Assembly: GCF_009677585.1 (NCBI RefSeq)
Contig: NZ_WKYV01000015.1
Span: 57,624-121,623 of the forward strand
Direction of reading: 5' to 3'
DNA length: 64,000 bases
Source: Lactonifactor sp. BIOML-A5
GTDB lineage: Bacteria; Bacillota; Clostridia; Lachnospirales; Lachnospiraceae
Shown: positions 23,140 to 33,535 of the stretch, piece by piece
How positions within the stretch are numbered: the first letter of the stretch is position 1
Layout of the letters: each line of letters opens with the position of its first letter
Notes under the pieces: generated by a model
What the model was told of the DNA's origin: nothing
What the model saw: only the letters and a program-made list of their open reading frames with translations
Database searches by the model: none
Position numbers and translations under genes: made by a program

Positions 23140-24742
23140 TTTCAGTCAACAAGTAGACAAAAAGGCAATATTTTTATTGTTTGGGTGTTATTGCATTAAC
23201 CCACGACTCATTTTAGATGAGAAATACGCAACTAATGCAAATGATTATCCTGAAAACTTTCACAGAATGATATGGGGTGCTTTAGTAAATATTGCAAAGA
23301 AAGGCAATGTTGAAAGAATATCTCCTATTGATATAGAAAATGAAATTGCACAGTTTGATACTGCGATGTCATTGTGGAAGAACAATAATGGTTGGGAATA
23401 TATCGAAGAAGCAATATCAATGTCAAAAGATAAAGTTTTGAACGTTGGTAAATACTATGACGATGTTAGAAAGTATTCAATTATAAGAAATGCGTGTGAA
23501 GAACTGAAGATAGACGTTACGTTTATCTACGATGAATCTGACGAGAAGAAGTTAGAAACATTCAATGAATTAACAAGCATGGATGTTCTGAATGCAATAA
23601 ATAATAAGTTTATGGATTTCAAAGCTATGTGGAAGAATGTTTTTGGTGATAACTACGCATTTAAAGCAGGTGACGGAATTCAAAATAGATTACATGAGCA
23701 CAAAGAACAACAGAATGTTTATGGTTATCCATTTCAATCTGGTTACTTAACAACGGTTTATAGAGGTATGCGACCAAAGAAGTACATACTTAGAAGTTCT
23801 GTATCAGGTGGTGGTAAATCAAGAAGTTCATTAGCCGATGGATGTAACATGGTTTCTGACAGAATTTACGATTGGAATAAGAAGCAATGGATTTCAACTG
23901 GTGAAAGCCAACCTGTGTTATTCATATCTACTGAGTTGGAAAAAGAAGAAATTCAAGATATTATCCTAGCTCATGTTAGTGGTATTGAACAGGACAGAAT
24001 AGAAGAATGGGATGATATCACACCAGAAGAAGAAAAGATTCTTGAAGAATCGGCAAAGTACATCGAAGGATATGAGTACTTTGTTGAATATATGCCAGAT
24101 TTCACAATTGATGTTATCTCTGAAACAATAGAGAAGTATATATTGAACCACAACATAACTGCTTGTTTCTTTGATTATATTAACGATTCTCCATCATTAT
24201 ATGAGTATTACTACAATAAAACACACACAAGATTGAGAACAGACCAGATTTTATTCTTATTTAGTGCAGCTTTGAAGTCTGTATGTAACAAGTTTGGTAT
24301 ATATCTTGGTTCTGCAACACAGTTAAATGATAACTACAAAGAAGATAATAACAAAGACGCAGGTGCGTTGAAAGGTTCTAAGGCGATTATTGAAAAGGCA
24401 GATGGTGGTATATTGGCACTTCCTGTTACACATAAGGATTTGAAACGCTTAAAACCTATATTAGAGAGTGCTGGTAACTTTGGAGCATTAGTTCCTAATA
24501 TGTCGTATTACATATTCAAAAATCGTGGTGGTAAATGGAAGACTATTATAATTTGGACAAAACTCAATATGGGAACAATGAGAGAAGTTGATTGTTTTGT
24601 AACAGATTATAACTATGAACTCATCACTGACATCGAAAAGACAATAATTGATTTTCAGTTAGATGATGTAGGTGATGTAGGAATGATTGAATCTGATGTT
24701 GATGTATCAGGTTCAGACTTAGCAACAGAATTATCGAAATAG
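23123..24742 (+). CDS. DnaB-like replicative helicase
   Basis: 539 residues. An N-terminal helical domain (to about 200) is followed by a RecA-type core: Walker A SVSGGGKSRSS (about 231-241), VLFISTELEKEEIQDIIL (H1a-like E), CFFDYIND (Walker B), and LGSATQLND (H3-like). The order matches DnaB/SF4 family helicases, with a divergent P-loop. Expected to unwind DNA ahead of the element's polymerase. GTG 23123 (or 23126) lies within GAAGGTGGTGAC and overlaps the previous gene. Confidence 0.75.
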   Translation: MVTFINFSQQVDKKAIFLLFGCYCINPRLILDEKYATNANDYPENFHRMIWGALVNIAKKGNVERISPIDIENEIAQFDTAMSLWKNNNGWEYIEEAISMSKDKVLNVGKYYDDVRKYSIIRNACEELKIDVTFIYDESDEKKLETFNELTSMDVLNAINNKFMDFKAMWKNVFGDNYAFKAGDGIQNRLHEHKEQQNVYGYPFQSGYLTTVYRGMRPKKYILRSSVSGGGKSRSSLADGCNMVSDRIYDWNKKQWISTGESQPVLFISTELEKEEIQDIILAHVSGIEQDRIEEWDDITPEEEKILEESAKYIEGYEYFVEYMPDFTIDVISETIEKYILNHNITACFFDYINDSPSLYEYYYNKTHTRLRTDQILFLFSAALKSVCNKFGIYLGSATQLNDNYKEDNNKDAGALKGSKAIIEKADGGILALPVTHKDLKRLKPILESAGNFGALVPNMSYYIFKNRGGKWKTIIIWTKLNMGTMREVDCFVTDYNYELITDIEKTIIDFQLDDVGDVGMIESDVDVSGSDLATELSK

Positions 24743-24753
24743 GGAGGTATAGA

Positions 24754-25836
24754 ATGACCGCCCAAGACTTGAAAGAGAAATTATCAGAAGATGATATTAG
24801 AACTTTGCTCACAGACCATATGGGAGCAATTATATCTTACGAAGATGATGACATGTGGATTTCAAACACCGTATGTCATCATGGTAGTAAGCAGAAACTC
24901 TATTACTATAAGGAATCTCAATCATTTCATTGTTATACAGAATGTGGGCAATTAGATGTGATTGGTGTTGTTATGGGATTTAAAGGATATGAGCAAGAAG
25001 AATTCCATAAAGCAATTAACTGGATATGTGTAAAACTTAATTTAGATAATTGTGAATATGGATTTGGAAAGCAAGAACAGATTTCAGATTGGGAATTCAT
25101 TAGAAAGTATAAGAGAAATACAAAGAAAGAAGTTGAGAATAAACCTTTAGTTCCATATGACAAAAGTATCCTCAATATATTCCAAAAGTTATATACGCAA
25201 GAATGGATTAATGAAGGTATATCAATTGAAACTATGGAGAAATACAACATTATGTATTCCACATGGCAGCAAAAGATTATCATTCCTCATTTTGATGTGA
25301 ATAACCAGCTTATAGGAGTGAGAGGACGTTCTTTAATAGATGAAGATATAGAGTTATTTGGTAAGTATACACCTTTTAAGGTTGGTAGAAGATTTTATAA
25401 TCATTCACTTGGTCAGAATTTATTTGGGTTGAATCACAATATGAAAGCAATTCAAGAGAAAAGAAAGATTATGTTGGTAGAAGCTGAGAAATCCGTGTTT
25501 CAAACAGACACAATGTTTGGAGAATATAATTTTACAGTTGCTCTATGTGGTAGCAATTTAACAGATTATCAACGAGGAATGATTCTTATGCTTGGTGTTA
25601 GAGAAGTAATTATTGCACTGGATAAACAGTTTGAGAATGTTAATTCAGAAGAGTGTAGGAAGTGGGCTAAACACATAAAAGAAAAGATAATTGACAAGTT
25701 GAGTCCATATGTTATCGTCACGGTTCTTTGGGACACTAATGGGTTACTTGGTTATAAAGATTCACCAACGGATAGAGGTAAAGAAACATTATTGCAGTTA
25801 ATGGATAACAAAATCTATGTTGGAACAAATGATTAG
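24754..25836 (+). CDS. DnaG-like primase
   Basis: 360 residues. A CHC2-like zinc-binding start (VCHHGSKQKLYYYKESQSFHCYTECGQLDVIGVVMGF), a middle QKIIIPHFDVNNQLIGVRGRSL and a Toprim domain (KIMLVEAEKSVFQ... VALCGSNLTDYQ... VREVIIALD) with the expected E and D. It is shorter than cellular DnaG, lacking the helicase-binding C-terminal domain. GGGAGGTATAGA precedes the ATG, 11 bp after the helicase. Confidence 0.85.
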   Translation: MTAQDLKEKLSEDDIRTLLTDHMGAIISYEDDDMWISNTVCHHGSKQKLYYYKESQSFHCYTECGQLDVIGVVMGFKGYEQEEFHKAINWICVKLNLDNCEYGFGKQEQISDWEFIRKYKRNTKKEVENKPLVPYDKSILNIFQKLYTQEWINEGISIETMEKYNIMYSTWQQKIIIPHFDVNNQLIGVRGRSLIDEDIELFGKYTPFKVGRRFYNHSLGQNLFGLNHNMKAIQEKRKIMLVEAEKSVFQTDTMFGEYNFTVALCGSNLTDYQRGMILMLGVREVIIALDKQFENVNSEECRKWAKHIKEKIIDKLSPYVIVTVLWDTNGLLGYKDSPTDRGKETLLQLMDNKIYVGTND

Positions 25837-25850
25837 GAAGGAGAGATTGA

Positions 25851-27590
25851 TTGAGTTTTAAATATGAAGTATTAGGTCAGGTGAGATTTGGTAATGAGCT
25901 TGAAGATATTTTGAGATTAAAAGGTATCACAGATATTAACTCCTTCCTAAATCCAACTGTTAAAAATACAGAAAGTGAGTTGTTATTCAACAACATTGAA
26001 AAAGCGAGAGATACATTAGTTGAACATATAGAAAAGAACAGTGTGATTGATTTAGTTGTCGATTGTGATGTGGATGGTAATACATCTGGTGCAAATATTT
26101 ATCAGTACATCAAGAGAATTAAGCCATCTATTGAAATTCGATACTTCATACATAAAGGAAAATCACACGGATTGGATGAATTTGTAGAAGAAATTTGCTT
26201 GGATAATTCACAATTAGTCATCGTTCCAGACGCAGGAACAGGTGATATTGATGAATGTGCGAAGATTGTAGGAAGTGGTAAAGATGTGATTATTTTAGAC
26301 CACCACGCTATTTCAGATAAAGGAAATCCAGCGATAGTAGTAAATAACCAATTATCTGACAGAGTAACCGACAAGGCTATGACAGGTGTTGGCATTACAT
26401 ACAAATTAACTAAGTTACTTGATAAGTATTATGGTGTCAATTATGCAGATGATTACCTTGATTTGGTTGCTTTAGGAATGATAGGTGATAGAGCTGACAC
26501 CATGAACTTACAGACAAGATATTTGATTTTAGAAGGATTGAATCAGATTAGAAATAAGACCAATAAGAATAAGTTAATTAGAACATTGGTTGATGCTCAA
26601 ATGTATTCTATGGATTACAAAATTACCATAAATGGTGTTGGTTTTTATGTGTGTCCGTTGATAAATTCACTCATTCGATTGGGAGAATTTGAAGATAAGA
26701 GATATATGTTTGAGGCACTTATTAACTCTGATAGAATGTTGGAGAGAAAAGTTAGAGGTAACGGAATTGTTGAAATGACAATTCAAGAATACATTCTGAA
26801 AGCGTGTGAGTCATCTAATAGAAAGCAGAAAAAAATGACAGAAGAAAGTGCTTCTATACTTTCAGAAGAAATTGAGAAGTTTGGTATGGATAAATTACCT
26901 ATTCTCGTGTGTAACGCAAGAGATGATGTTGATAGCAACTCAACTGGTCTTATTGCAAATAGATTAGCAGACCAATACCAAAGACCATGTTTGCTTATGA
27001 GAAGAAAAGGAAATGTATGTAAAGGTAGTGGTAGAGGATATGAAAAATGTGAGATTAGAGACTTTAATCAGTGGTGTAAAGACACAGGATTATTCAATAA
27101 AGTAGATGGACATGCAGGTGCTTTCGGTTGCGAGATTTCATTTGAAAATACAAATAAGTTGTTCCAAATGTTATCCACTATGAGAAAGATTGATGAAGCT
27201 ACTTACTATGTTTATAACGTATATGACGCTTCACAGTTACACGACCAGATTATCAAGAATGTAGCAAAGTACGACTACGTTTGGGGTAACACAGTTAGTG
27301 AACCAATCTTCTTAATAAAGAATATTCCTTGTAATAAATATAACATCAATCTGATTGGTTCTAAACAGAATAAGATAGAGTTCACATATCACAATATTAA
27401 ATTTACTAAACAGACAAAAGGTAGTTCTCTAGCAAAGTTATACAAAGAAATATTGTCAGTTGGAGACAATGTGAAATTTGATGTGGTTGGTAGATTTTCA
27501 CTTGATACAAGAAATGGTAAGTGTCCACAAGTAATTATAGAAGATATGATTTTTGAAAAGTCTAATATTCAGCAAGGTTTTGGATTTTAA
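25851..27590 (+). CDS. RecJ-like DHH single-strand exonuclease
   Basis: 579 residues. DHH-family motifs in order: DCDVDGNTSG (D71, D73, D75), PDAGTGD (D127), DHH (150-152), LGMIGDRADTM, and DHHA1 domain with DGHAGAFGCEI. This set defines Mn-dependent 5'-3' single-strand exonucleases. Within the replication block it probably processes ends for recombination. TTG 25851 with AAGGAGAG upstream. Confidence 0.88.
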   Translation: MSFKYEVLGQVRFGNELEDILRLKGITDINSFLNPTVKNTESELLFNNIEKARDTLVEHIEKNSVIDLVVDCDVDGNTSGANIYQYIKRIKPSIEIRYFIHKGKSHGLDEFVEEICLDNSQLVIVPDAGTGDIDECAKIVGSGKDVIILDHHAISDKGNPAIVVNNQLSDRVTDKAMTGVGITYKLTKLLDKYYGVNYADDYLDLVALGMIGDRADTMNLQTRYLILEGLNQIRNKTNKNKLIRTLVDAQMYSMDYKITINGVGFYVCPLINSLIRLGEFEDKRYMFEALINSDRMLERKVRGNGIVEMTIQEYILKACESSNRKQKKMTEESASILSEEIEKFGMDKLPILVCNARDDVDSNSTGLIANRLADQYQRPCLLMRRKGNVCKGSGRGYEKCEIRDFNQWCKDTGLFNKVDGHAGAFGCEISFENTNKLFQMLSTMRKIDEATYYVYNVYDASQLHDQIIKNVAKYDYVWGNTVSEPIFLIKNIPCNKYNINLIGSKQNKIEFTYHNIKFTKQTKGSSLAKLYKEILSVGDNVKFDVVGRFSLDTRNGKCPQVIIEDMIFEKSNIQQGFGF

Positions 27591-27610
27591 CGAAAGGAAG
27601 TGAGAGATGA

Positions 27611-30190
27611 TTGATAGATAAAAGTAAGATTTGGGGCTATGACTTCGAGGTATACAGCAAGATTAATTGGTGGTGTGTAACATTCATCAACTATGAAAAT
27701 AGAGAGAATATTATAACCATCATTAACAATAGACAAGAACTTATGCAGTTCTACGATGCTCATAAAGATGAGATTTTCGTTTCATATAACGGCAGACAGT
27801 ATGATACAGGAATATTCAAAGGAATTTTGGATGGAATGAATGTCGGTTATGTGAATGATAAGTTAATCAAAGAAGGCAAAAAGCCGTTCCAAGTAGTTAA
27901 AAATTCAAAGAATTATGCGTTAAATGACTACGATGCAATTCTGAAAGATAAGTCATTAAAGCAGTTAGAAGCATTTATGGGTGATGATATTCGAGAGACA
28001 GAAGTAGATTTCGATATTGACAGACCATTAACAGATGAAGAAATAGAACAGACTAAGTTTTATAACATTCACGATGTTTCCGAGTTGCTTAGAGTGTTAG
28101 ATGAGTGTTGGGATGATTTTGAAGGTCAGTTGGATATCATTGAACTTTACAATTTAGATATGTCCTATTTCACAAAGACAAAGGTACAGTTAGCAGCAAA
28201 GATTTTAAATGCTGTTGACCAACACACGATGGACGATGAGTTTGACATTAGACTTCCAGAAACAATTCAGTTATCGGACAAGTATAAATTCATTCCAGAA
28301 TGGTATATGAATCCTAAGAATTGGAGATACAAAGAGCATCTTCGTTCAGAAGATAATCAGCATAATAATCAGTTATGTTGTATGGTGGCAGGTATTCCTC
28401 ATGTATTTGCATGGGGAGGATGTCACGGAGCAGATGATAAACAATCGGTATTTGAAGGTATTATCTTACACGCTGACGTTTCGAGTATGTACCCAACGAC
28501 TGATATTGAATATCATCTTTTAAGTAGAAAATTTAAGAATCCTGATGATTTTAGAATGATGAGAGATTTCAGACTCAAACTTAAATCTGAAGGTAACTCA
28601 AAGAATAAGGCTTTGAAGCCTATGATTAATGGTATTTATGGTGCTTCAAAAGATAGAAATGGTGCTATTTATGACCCATTAATGGCAAATCTCACTTGTA
28701 TCTTTGGTCAGATGTTCATATTGGATTTGGTTGATAAGTTAGAACCATATTGCAGATTGTTACAGACTAACACGGATGGTATTTTCGTTCTCTGTGAGAA
28801 TGAAGAAATGAAGAATAAGGTAATAGAGATTACTCATTCAGTTGGTGAGAGATTACGAATGGAGTTTGAAATTGAAGAGTACACCAAACTCATTCAGAAG
28901 GATGTAAACAATTACATAGCTGTTATGAAGAATGGAAAACTTGAATGTAAAGGTGCGATGGTTAAGAAAAATAAACCTATTGACAACGATTTACCTATTC
29001 TGAATGATGCAGTTAGAAATTATTTGGCGAATGGTAAACCTATTGAAGAGACTATAAACGAGTGTAATGAGTTAATTAAGTTCCAAAAAGTAATCAAACT
29101 GTCATCTAAATTTAGAGAAGTTTGGTATGGAACAGGTGTTTATGGTAAATCAAGTGATGGAACTACAAAGGTTACAAGCATTGATGGAGAGTTGTTAAAG
29201 GGTAAGGTGCATAGAGTATTCGCAAGTGCAAAGAAGACTGACGGTTCTATCTATAAATTAAAAGTAGAAAAGGGAGTTAAGTCATATGAAAAATTTGCAA
29301 ATACACCAGATAACTTATTCATTGATAACGAGGATATTCATGGTAAAGAGATTCCTGAATACTTAGATAGAGAATATTATATCAACGAAGCAAAGAAAAG
29401 AGTTGAAATGTTCTTAACCAAAGATGAAGAAAAGGTGGATGAGACACCAAATATCTTATTTAAGTGTATGTGTGAGAGTAGCGATTTCTATACATTTTTG
29501 GAAAAGTGTAAAGAGAGTGGTATCACAAAGAAAGTTCTTGAAGGATATTTAATTGCTGATTGTTGTAAAAACTATGGTAAAACAGACAAATTACTTAGAT
29601 TTAGAGATTACTTTGAGTTGTTATACGGTAAAGACAAGATTACTCTAACTACTTTGGAGAAGAAATATACGGATGAGAATGTTAAAAATATCATCATCAG
29701 AAATGCGGAATTGACCAAGAGTGGTAAATCTTATAACAATCTCAACTCAAAACAGGCGTTGTTAGAGATATTTGATTACCTTGAAGATAAGCACATTGAC
29801 GCTTATTCAATAATGAAAACACAAGTAGAGAAGTTTAATGAAGTGAGATATAAAGATGAAACTCTTAGTGGTAACAGATGGTTTGTGTTAAATACACGAA
29901 ATATCATTGCTCCAAATCTTATTCTTTACAATATGAAAACTGGTGAAATTCAGTATAGAAAGATAAGAAAAGAGATATTTAAGATTTTACCTCTACAAGA
30001 TGGTGACATTATTGATGTTATGAATTCCGAAAAGGAATTTGCAAAGAAAATAATCGGTAAGGATGATGATGGTATTAACATCGTAGCAGCAGATATTGAT
30101 AAGGAGTTAGACATTATTACTCAGTATGATTTGGTTTACAGAGATTACAACAAGAGTAAAACACTATTGTCAGATTGCGAGGGGTATTAG
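27611..30190 (+). CDS. Family B DNA polymerase with 3'-5' exonuclease
   Basis: 859 residues. Exonuclease motifs: YDFEVY (D11, E13), SYNGRQYD (N60, D65), FYNIHD (Y151, D155). Polymerase motif A DVSSMYPTT (D289), motif B KPMINGIYG (from K336), motif C QTNTDGIFVL (387-389). Motif C reads N-T-D where most enzymes have D-T-D. About 400 residues follow the palm, longer than usual. Start TTG 27611, 20 bp after RecJ-like. Confidence 0.88.
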   Translation: MIDKSKIWGYDFEVYSKINWWCVTFINYENRENIITIINNRQELMQFYDAHKDEIFVSYNGRQYDTGIFKGILDGMNVGYVNDKLIKEGKKPFQVVKNSKNYALNDYDAILKDKSLKQLEAFMGDDIRETEVDFDIDRPLTDEEIEQTKFYNIHDVSELLRVLDECWDDFEGQLDIIELYNLDMSYFTKTKVQLAAKILNAVDQHTMDDEFDIRLPETIQLSDKYKFIPEWYMNPKNWRYKEHLRSEDNQHNNQLCCMVAGIPHVFAWGGCHGADDKQSVFEGIILHADVSSMYPTTDIEYHLLSRKFKNPDDFRMMRDFRLKLKSEGNSKNKALKPMINGIYGASKDRNGAIYDPLMANLTCIFGQMFILDLVDKLEPYCRLLQTNTDGIFVLCENEEMKNKVIEITHSVGERLRMEFEIEEYTKLIQKDVNNYIAVMKNGKLECKGAMVKKNKPIDNDLPILNDAVRNYLANGKPIEETINECNELIKFQKVIKLSSKFREVWYGTGVYGKSSDGTTKVTSIDGELLKGKVHRVFASAKKTDGSIYKLKVEKGVKSYEKFANTPDNLFIDNEDIHGKEIPEYLDREYYINEAKKRVEMFLTKDEEKVDETPNILFKCMCESSDFYTFLEKCKESGITKKVLEGYLIADCCKNYGKTDKLLRFRDYFELLYGKDKITLTTLEKKYTDENVKNIIIRNAELTKSGKSYNNLNSKQALLEIFDYLEDKHIDAYSIMKTQVEKFNEVRYKDETLSGNRWFVLNTRNIIAPNLILYNMKTGEIQYRKIRKEIFKILPLQDGDIIDVMNSEKEFAKKIIGKDDDGINIVAADIDKELDIITQYDLVYRDYNKSKTLLSDCEGY

Positions 30191-32532
30191 TGGAAGAAGA
30201 AAAGATTTTGAAAATAGAGTGTACTTTGGATAGGATTTTCTATCCAAAGTATTCAAAGAAAGTAAATTCTGGTGAATTCGCAATCTTCAGTGCGATAGTA
30301 ACCAAACGATTAGAAAATTGTGATGAAGATTTATATTCAGTAAAACTCAAAGGAAATACGTGTACTCTTGAATATGGTACTACATATAAAGTTTTCTGTA
30401 AGTTAGCGGAAAGTCACGAAACATATGGAGATACTTATGAACTTGTATATATCAGTAAATGTATTGATATTTCAAGCAAGGATAAGCAGAGAGAGTTTTT
30501 GAAGAATATATTGAATGAGAACTTGGTTGACAAATTGTTTGATGAGTATGATGACGTAATCAAATTATTAGAAGAAAGAGATGTGAAATCTCTTATGAAA
30601 ATTAAGGGAATTGGTAATCAGGTGGCTCTTAAAATGATTGATGAGTATGAGGAATCTAAGGATTATAGTGCTATTTATATGGAATTAGGACAACTTGGAT
30701 TAACTCATACATTCATTAAAAAGTTAGTAGACTTCTATCATTCGCCTGATACAGTCATTGATATTGTAAGAAATAACCCTTATGACCTTGTGCGTGTGGA
30801 TGGCGTAGGTTTCAAGAAAGCAGATGAGGTTGCTTGTAAAGTAGGTATTGGACAATATGACATTCGCAGAATTAAAGGTTTCTTATTACATCATTTGAAT
30901 GACCAAGGAGAAGCTGGTAAGAGTTATTTGAATTACCAAGAACTTATGAAAGCATTATATGACACTCTTGGTTTTGTACCAGAAGAAGTTGTAAATGCTA
31001 CTGCGAAATCAATGATTGTTAATGAGGATGTTGTAGTTCTTGATAACGGTTCAAAAATTGCACTCAAAAGATTCTACGATTTGGAGAAGAATATAATGAG
31101 TGAATTACTTAGATTACAGATTGGTAGAATCAAGGTTATTGAATCCGATTTTGATGAATTTGAATCTGAGTTACATAAAGATTATATCCCAAAATCTTTT
31201 AATATTGGAAATTGGGAAACTATCATTCAGAGAGTAGAAGAAAATCAAGGATTTTCATTTACAGATGAACAGAAATCAGCTATTAAATTGAGTCTTGATA
31301 ATCATGTTATGGCACTCACTGGTTTGGCAGGTGCAGGTAAAACAAGTACAGCCAATGGTATTTGTTCATTATATGACAATTACAACATCTTGGCTTGTGC
31401 ATTATCTGGTAAGGCAAGTGTAAGAATCACAGAAGCAACAGGACTTCCAGCAAGTACAATTCACAGAGCATTAGGTTATCAGAACGGTACTTTCCTATTT
31501 AACAAGGAGAATAAGTTAGCAGTAGATATCGTTCTTATTGACGAAGCAACAATGATAAATGGTACATTATTCCTTTCCTTATTAGAAGCTATCCCAACTG
31601 GTGCGAAAGTTATTATCATGGGTGATGTTCAGCAGTTGACACCTATTGGTAACTGTCAAGTATTTGCTGACATTTTGGATAGTAACGTTCTTCCTGTTGT
31701 TAAATTAACTAAGCCACATAGACAAGCATTGATGAGTGGTATCATTCCTACATCTATCAAGGTTGCAAATCAAGAGCAGATATTTGGTAACAGCTTTGAG
31801 GGAAATGAGATTCTTGGAGAATTAAAGGATATGGAACTTGATATTACAAGTAGTAAAGAGTCCATGTCAGATACTATATTAAACCATTTCCAAACAGAAA
31901 TGAGTAAGTATAGCGACATTATGGAAGTTCAAGTTTGCGTACCTATGAGATTAAAAGGTGAATTATCTTGCTACAATCTCAATACAAAAATTCAGAATAT
32001 TTACAATCCTAAATTCAACGATAGTAAAGAGATTGAGATTTTGTTAGAGAAAAAGAATGAAGATACGAAGAAGTATCTTATTAGAGTAGGAGATAAGGTT
32101 CTCAATACCAAGAACAATTATAAATGTGTCAATGTGGATGGTGAAACAACACCAGTATTTAACGGAAATATAGGAATTGTAAAAGAAATCGCAGATGATG
32201 GATATTGCATGATAGATTTTGTTGGAATTGGAGAAGTATTATTTAGCAAGAGTGATTCAAAGAATCTTGAATTGGCTTATGCTTGTACAGTTCACAAGAT
32301 GCAAGGTAGTGGTTTTACATCGACTATTGTTGGTATGGATACTGGTAGTTACATCATGAATAACTCTGAATTGTTATACACAGCTATCACAAGAGCAAAG
32401 AAATATTGTGTGTTGGTTGGTAATAATTATGCTATTTCTAAGGCAATTCAGACCAAAGAAGTAAAAACAAAGCAGACGTTTTTGAGAGATATGTTATTAG
32501 AGAACGCTTATAGATTAAAAGAAAGTGCATAG
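30190..32532 (+). CDS. RecD2-like SF1B helicase
   Basis: 780 residues. N-terminal part with two helix-hairpin-helix units (LMKIKGIGNQVALKMI and DLVRVDGVGFKKADEVA), then SF1 motifs: Walker A LTGLAGAGKTSTA, Walker B VLIDEATM, motif III IIMGDVQQLTPIG, and motif V/VI ACTVHKMQGSGF ... LYTAITRAKK. The order matches 5'-3' RecD2. GTG 30190 overlaps the polymerase stop (TAGTG) with GAGGGG upstream; a TTG at 30175 is less likely. Confidence 0.88.
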   Translation: MEEEKILKIECTLDRIFYPKYSKKVNSGEFAIFSAIVTKRLENCDEDLYSVKLKGNTCTLEYGTTYKVFCKLAESHETYGDTYELVYISKCIDISSKDKQREFLKNILNENLVDKLFDEYDDVIKLLEERDVKSLMKIKGIGNQVALKMIDEYEESKDYSAIYMELGQLGLTHTFIKKLVDFYHSPDTVIDIVRNNPYDLVRVDGVGFKKADEVACKVGIGQYDIRRIKGFLLHHLNDQGEAGKSYLNYQELMKALYDTLGFVPEEVVNATAKSMIVNEDVVVLDNGSKIALKRFYDLEKNIMSELLRLQIGRIKVIESDFDEFESELHKDYIPKSFNIGNWETIIQRVEENQGFSFTDEQKSAIKLSLDNHVMALTGLAGAGKTSTANGICSLYDNYNILACALSGKASVRITEATGLPASTIHRALGYQNGTFLFNKENKLAVDIVLIDEATMINGTLFLSLLEAIPTGAKVIIMGDVQQLTPIGNCQVFADILDSNVLPVVKLTKPHRQALMSGIIPTSIKVANQEQIFGNSFEGNEILGELKDMELDITSSKESMSDTILNHFQTEMSKYSDIMEVQVCVPMRLKGELSCYNLNTKIQNIYNPKFNDSKEIEILLEKKNEDTKKYLIRVGDKVLNTKNNYKCVNVDGETTPVFNGNIGIVKEIADDGYCMIDFVGIGEVLFSKSDSKNLELAYACTVHKMQGSGFTSTIVGMDTGSYIMNNSELLYTAITRAKKYCVLVGNNYAISKAIQTKEVKTKQTFLRDMLLENAYRLKESA

Positions 32533-32543
32533 GAGGATAATGA

Positions 32544-33068
32544 ATGAGTGCTTTATATGAATTAACAGGACAGTTCTTGGAACTTATGGATATGTTACAA
32601 GATGAAGAATGCGATGAACAGTGCATTATGGACACTTTAGAATCAATCGAATTTGAAATTGAAGATAAGGCAGATGGATATGCAAAGATTATCAAGTCTC
32701 TTGAATCTAATGTAGAAGGATTATCTAAGGAAGCAGATAGACTTACAGCAAGAAAGAAGACTTATGAGAACCGTATTAAGTGGTTAAAGCAGAATCTTGA
32801 AATGTGCATGAGAGCAACTGGTAAGAGAAAGTTTACAACTGATTTATTCTCATTTGGTATTCAGAAGAATGGTGGTAAGAGAAAGTTAGTTATTGATGTG
32901 GATGTAGAAAACGTACCTGAACAGTACAGAATTAAGCAGCCAGACGCAATTGACGGTGATTCAATTAGAGAATATCTGAAAGAGAATGGTCTTGAAGGTC
33001 AGGATGGTTCACTTAACTGTGATTTTGCTCACTTAGAACCACAGGGAGAAAGTTTGAGAATTAGATAA
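32544..33068 (+). CDS. Gp157-like phage protein
   Basis: 174 residues: long N-terminal helix with acidic EECDEQCIMDTLESIEFEIEDKADGYAKIIKSLESNVEGLSKEADRL then KKTYENRIKWLKQNLEMCMRATGKRKF and a short beta tail with VPEQYRI. This helical-then-beta pattern is that of Siphovirus Gp157, a phage family associated with recombination genes. AGGAGG precedes ATG 32544. Confidence 0.8.
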   Translation: MSALYELTGQFLELMDMLQDEECDEQCIMDTLESIEFEIEDKADGYAKIIKSLESNVEGLSKEADRLTARKKTYENRIKWLKQNLEMCMRATGKRKFTTDLFSFGIQKNGGKRKLVIDVDVENVPEQYRIKQPDAIDGDSIREYLKENGLEGQDGSLNCDFAHLEPQGESLRIR

Positions 33069-33078
33069 AAATTTACAG

Positions 33079-33122
33079 TCTATATATGGTGGCATACATA
33101 CAAAACAACCACTATATATAGA
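33079..33122 (+). terminator. Large stem-loop after the replication block
   Basis: TCTATATATGGTGG (33079-33092) pairs with CCACTATATATAGA (33109-33122), one mismatch. No T run follows, so termination is uncertain; it may mark the end or a processing point of the replication mRNA. Confidence 0.5.
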
Positions 33123-33186
33123 TAAAAATGAGCCGATTTTGCCAATAAAATAGGACTTTCATGGTGGTTTTAGAAAGGAGGATATT

Positions 33187-33450
33187 TTGAGAGTTGTAGA
33201 ATTGATAAAACAGTTAGAAAAACTTGGGTATAATGACAAAACGCAAATATATTTTGGGTTTCTTAATAAAGACGAAGGTGAATTCTACGAAGCAGAAATT
33301 GTTATGGTTGATGATGAAGATAGAGATTGTGGCGATGATTGTATTGCTGTAACGCTTGATAACCCTGATGATTATATAAAGAGTAAAGTTCAATCTTTAA
33401 ACCAAGAATTAAGAGAAGAATTAATCGAGGTTATAAATAAATATTGTTAG
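33187..33450 (+). CDS. Small phage protein
   Basis: 87 residues (MRVVELIKQLEKLGYNDKTQIYFGF...), acidic middle with DDEDRDCGDDCIAVTLDNPDDY. TTG 33187 with GAAAGGAGG upstream. A widespread phage type with no known function. Confidence 0.65.
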   Translation: MRVVELIKQLEKLGYNDKTQIYFGFLNKDEGEFYEAEIVMVDDEDRDCGDDCIAVTLDNPDDYIKSKVQSLNQELREELIEVINKYC

Positions 33451-33485
33451 AACGCTCGTTTTATGGCAGAAAAATTATAAATAAG

Positions 33486-33535
33486 AAGGAGGAAATGAGG
33501 TTTGTGCGCACAAGAAATCATGATTTACTCCTTAT
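33486..33535 (+). promoter_or_regulatory. Leader element of the DNA methyltransferase gene (second copy)
   Basis: AAGGAGGAAAT (33487-33497) can pair with ATTTACTCCTT (33523-33533) at 10 of 11 positions, which would hide the ribosome site; between them lies the perfect palindrome TTGTGCGCACAA (33502-33513). Same design as 13372-13420. Confidence 0.5.
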
